From Rotaria macrura (Eukaryota; Rotifera; Eurotatoria; Philodinida; Philodinidae), in the NCBI GenBank assembly GCA_900239685.1, contig OENT01000760.1, positions 1-64,000 on the forward strand: DNA of 64,000 nt, written 5' to 3'. Below are positions 62,475-64,000 of this stretch, piece after piece. The translations under genes and the position numbers were made by a program. The number at the start of each line of letters is the position of its first letter. The stretch's first letter is position 1. Below the pieces are notes generated by a model. That model searched no databases. It was given only the letters and a program-made list of their open reading frames with translations, and had not been told where the DNA came from.

Positions 62475-63781
62475 ATGACTTCGTGTAGAATTCCATTGTA
62501 TCGTGTTAAAGGTACGCATTACGACTGTGCCCATGCCATTGGAAGGTTATCACGCGAAGCAATACGTTTTCGTATTGCTAATGATCTTAAATATTTGTCG
62601 ACATTATTTGCGTTTGTACAAACTGATTATGGTCATAAACTAAATTTGGACTTCATTGAAACTATTCGTCTACTATATCCATGGTATTGGGATGAAATTC
62701 GTGGCCTTTCGGATGGGTCAGAGATTGCACTGGATCAAATACTTGTTCTCAATTTTCTCAATGAAATTCGAACAGCTTATCGTTTATTTGAAGAAAAGAA
62801 AAAGTTGATAGAAAAAAACCAACAATTTGAAATCGAGACTGGTGAAAAGGGCTGTACAACTGTGTTAATCAATCGAACAGATACAAATACATTATCATTA
62901 TTACATAATGAAGATCATGCTACATCATTGTTGATGACAGGTTATCTAGTCGAAGCTGATATTCAATCGACTAAATACGATGATGATAAACGTGAAAGTC
63001 CCAATGAAAAATTCATTGCCTACTGTTACGCTGGTACGATTGCAGGTAAATGAATAAAATTTCTTGTTTGGTTTGCTCTTTAAAATTACTTTCTTCCTGT
63101 TTTTGAATATTGTCTTATCTAGGAAATGCTTTCGGTGTCAATAAATATGGTTTTGCATATTCATTAAATGGTTTGTATCCCAATTTTGTTGCACACGGTC
63201 GTTTACCACGACAGATAGTCAATCGAGCATTACTTTCCATTGAGAATCAAGAGACATTAGACAAACTACTTGACTCATCACCGGTAGCATATGGCTTCTG
63301 TATAAATGGAGGATTTATTCGTCAAAGACAATATTTAATTAATTATGAAATCGGTCCTAATCTAAATATTGATAATGAAAATTATATTAGTAAATGTTTT
63401 ATATTTAACAATGAACAAACTCTTGAACAAACAAATGCGCATTCCAAAGTATTAAATTATCTCGTTCATTATAATCACTATGAACGTTTAGATCATCTTA
63501 TTATTCAACAGAAAGCACTTCAATCATCGTATAGTCGTTACGAACGTGGACAAGAGATCGGAGAAGTATTCACCACTGAAGATGCTCTATGTTTATTGGG
63601 CGATGATAAAAATCAAATATATCCAATATTCCGTGTTGCAAATCGAACCGATGTTAATTCTGTGACGCTCTGTACAGTACATATCAATTTTCTGACATTG
63701 AAACTTATTCTTTTTGAGCAAAATCCAAGAGAAAACAGTCAACCAACATTTATTTATAACTTAGCCGAATTATTAGTTTAG
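62475..63781 (+). CDS. C45-family N-terminal-nucleophile acyltransferase/hydrolase
   Basis: Two exons, 62475-63045 and 63123-63781, joined in phase (GCA G / GA AAT), give 409 residues. The ATG at 62475 places IPLYRVKGTHYDCAHAIGR at the very N-terminus, as usual for the family; a GTG frame extension upstream is not needed. Gly126-Cys127 (TGEKGCTTVLINR) is the expected self-cleavage site, with Cys127 becoming the N-terminal nucleophile. It is followed by HNEDHATSL and FIAYCYAGTIAGNAFGVNKYG, conserved family blocks. Relatives are fungal isopenicillin-N acyltransferase and Drosophila Tan, which hydrolyses N-beta-alanyl-dopamine; their cleavage Cys lies at a similar position (about 103 and 122). 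The substrate here cannot be told from sequence: an amide hydrolase of N-acyl amines or peptides is most likely. No signal peptide is evident. Confidence 0.9.
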
Positions 63782-64000
63782 AAAATCTTATCCAGAGAAC
63801 AAAAATACCTACTTCATTTATCTATTTTCTTACATTTATAATGTGCATATAACAAGAAAATACAATAATAACACATAAGAAATTTAAGTGTTTTTTTTCT
63901 TGATTCATGGCAATTGTGGATTGATTTATATTCAAATCGAAACAGCATGTAACTATTTGCAGACGCATAAAACTCGGACACACCTTCACGAAACATAAGA
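63782..64000. other. Downstream flank of the C45 gene
   Basis: A+T-rich 3' flank. No clear AATAAA on the plus strand and no gene seen before the window ends. Confidence 0.5.

Noticed and set aside
1-64000. Search for CRISPR arrays, operons, tRNA genes and virus-derived elements
   Set aside because: No spaced direct-repeat array, no bacterial-style gene packing, no tRNA-like cloverleaf or B-box recognised, and no capsid-, envelope- or reverse-transcriptase-like segment noticed.

Overview
The window looks like a piece of an invertebrate animal genome. It is strongly A+T-rich. Its genes are broken into many exons by GT-AG introns, often only 50-100 bases long, and they encode metazoan extracellular modules (Kazal, laminin-EGF, laminin-G, MNNL/DSL/EGF). 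Nothing bacterial is present. A rotifer, probably a bdelloid, is my best guess from base composition, intron style and gene density. That is inference; no taxon-specific marker was identified.

Five kinds of host gene can be read. (1) 1-13295, +: the 3' part of an agrin-like secreted proteoglycan gene, cut by the window start. (2) Three PLAC8-domain genes on + at 17814-18346, 25651-26216 and 35841-36378. The first two share a 475-bp tract, introns included, in which I see no difference. (3) 39338-48238, +: a complete 15-exon Notch-ligand-like (MNNL-DSL-EGF-TM) gene predicting 765 residues; every exon phase fits. (4) 48457-61767, -: an OFD1-like centriole/basal-body gene with an N-terminal LisH domain and a long coiled coil. 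(5) 62475-63781, +: a two-exon C45-family N-terminal-nucleophile acyltransferase/hydrolase.

The agrin-like and Notch-ligand-like genes flank a gene-poor, repeat-rich stretch (about 13.3-39.3 kb) that contains only the PLAC8 genes. Between and inside the genes lie several non-autonomous DNA transposons that can be defined by their ends. There is a 1169-bp Tc1/mariner-type element with 241-bp inverted ends in a TA context. Three hAT-type elements have 8-bp target duplications; one is almost wholly palindromic and sits in an intron of the Notch-ligand gene, and one sits in an intron of OFD1. Two more elements are long foldback palindromes, and one has short inverted ends and an internal tandem duplication interrupted by a 70-base assembly gap. 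A short diverged 28S rRNA fragment lies near 28.7 kb. No virus-derived element, CRISPR array or tRNA gene was recognised.

OFD1 and the Notch-ligand gene converge with 218 bases between stop codons. OFD1 and the C45 gene diverge from a 707-base shared upstream region. The strongest leads for novelty are the recently homogenised PLAC8 pair with variable tails, the cluster of palindromic elements, and the reduced agrin and Notch-ligand architectures. No wholly unknown multi-gene system is evident.
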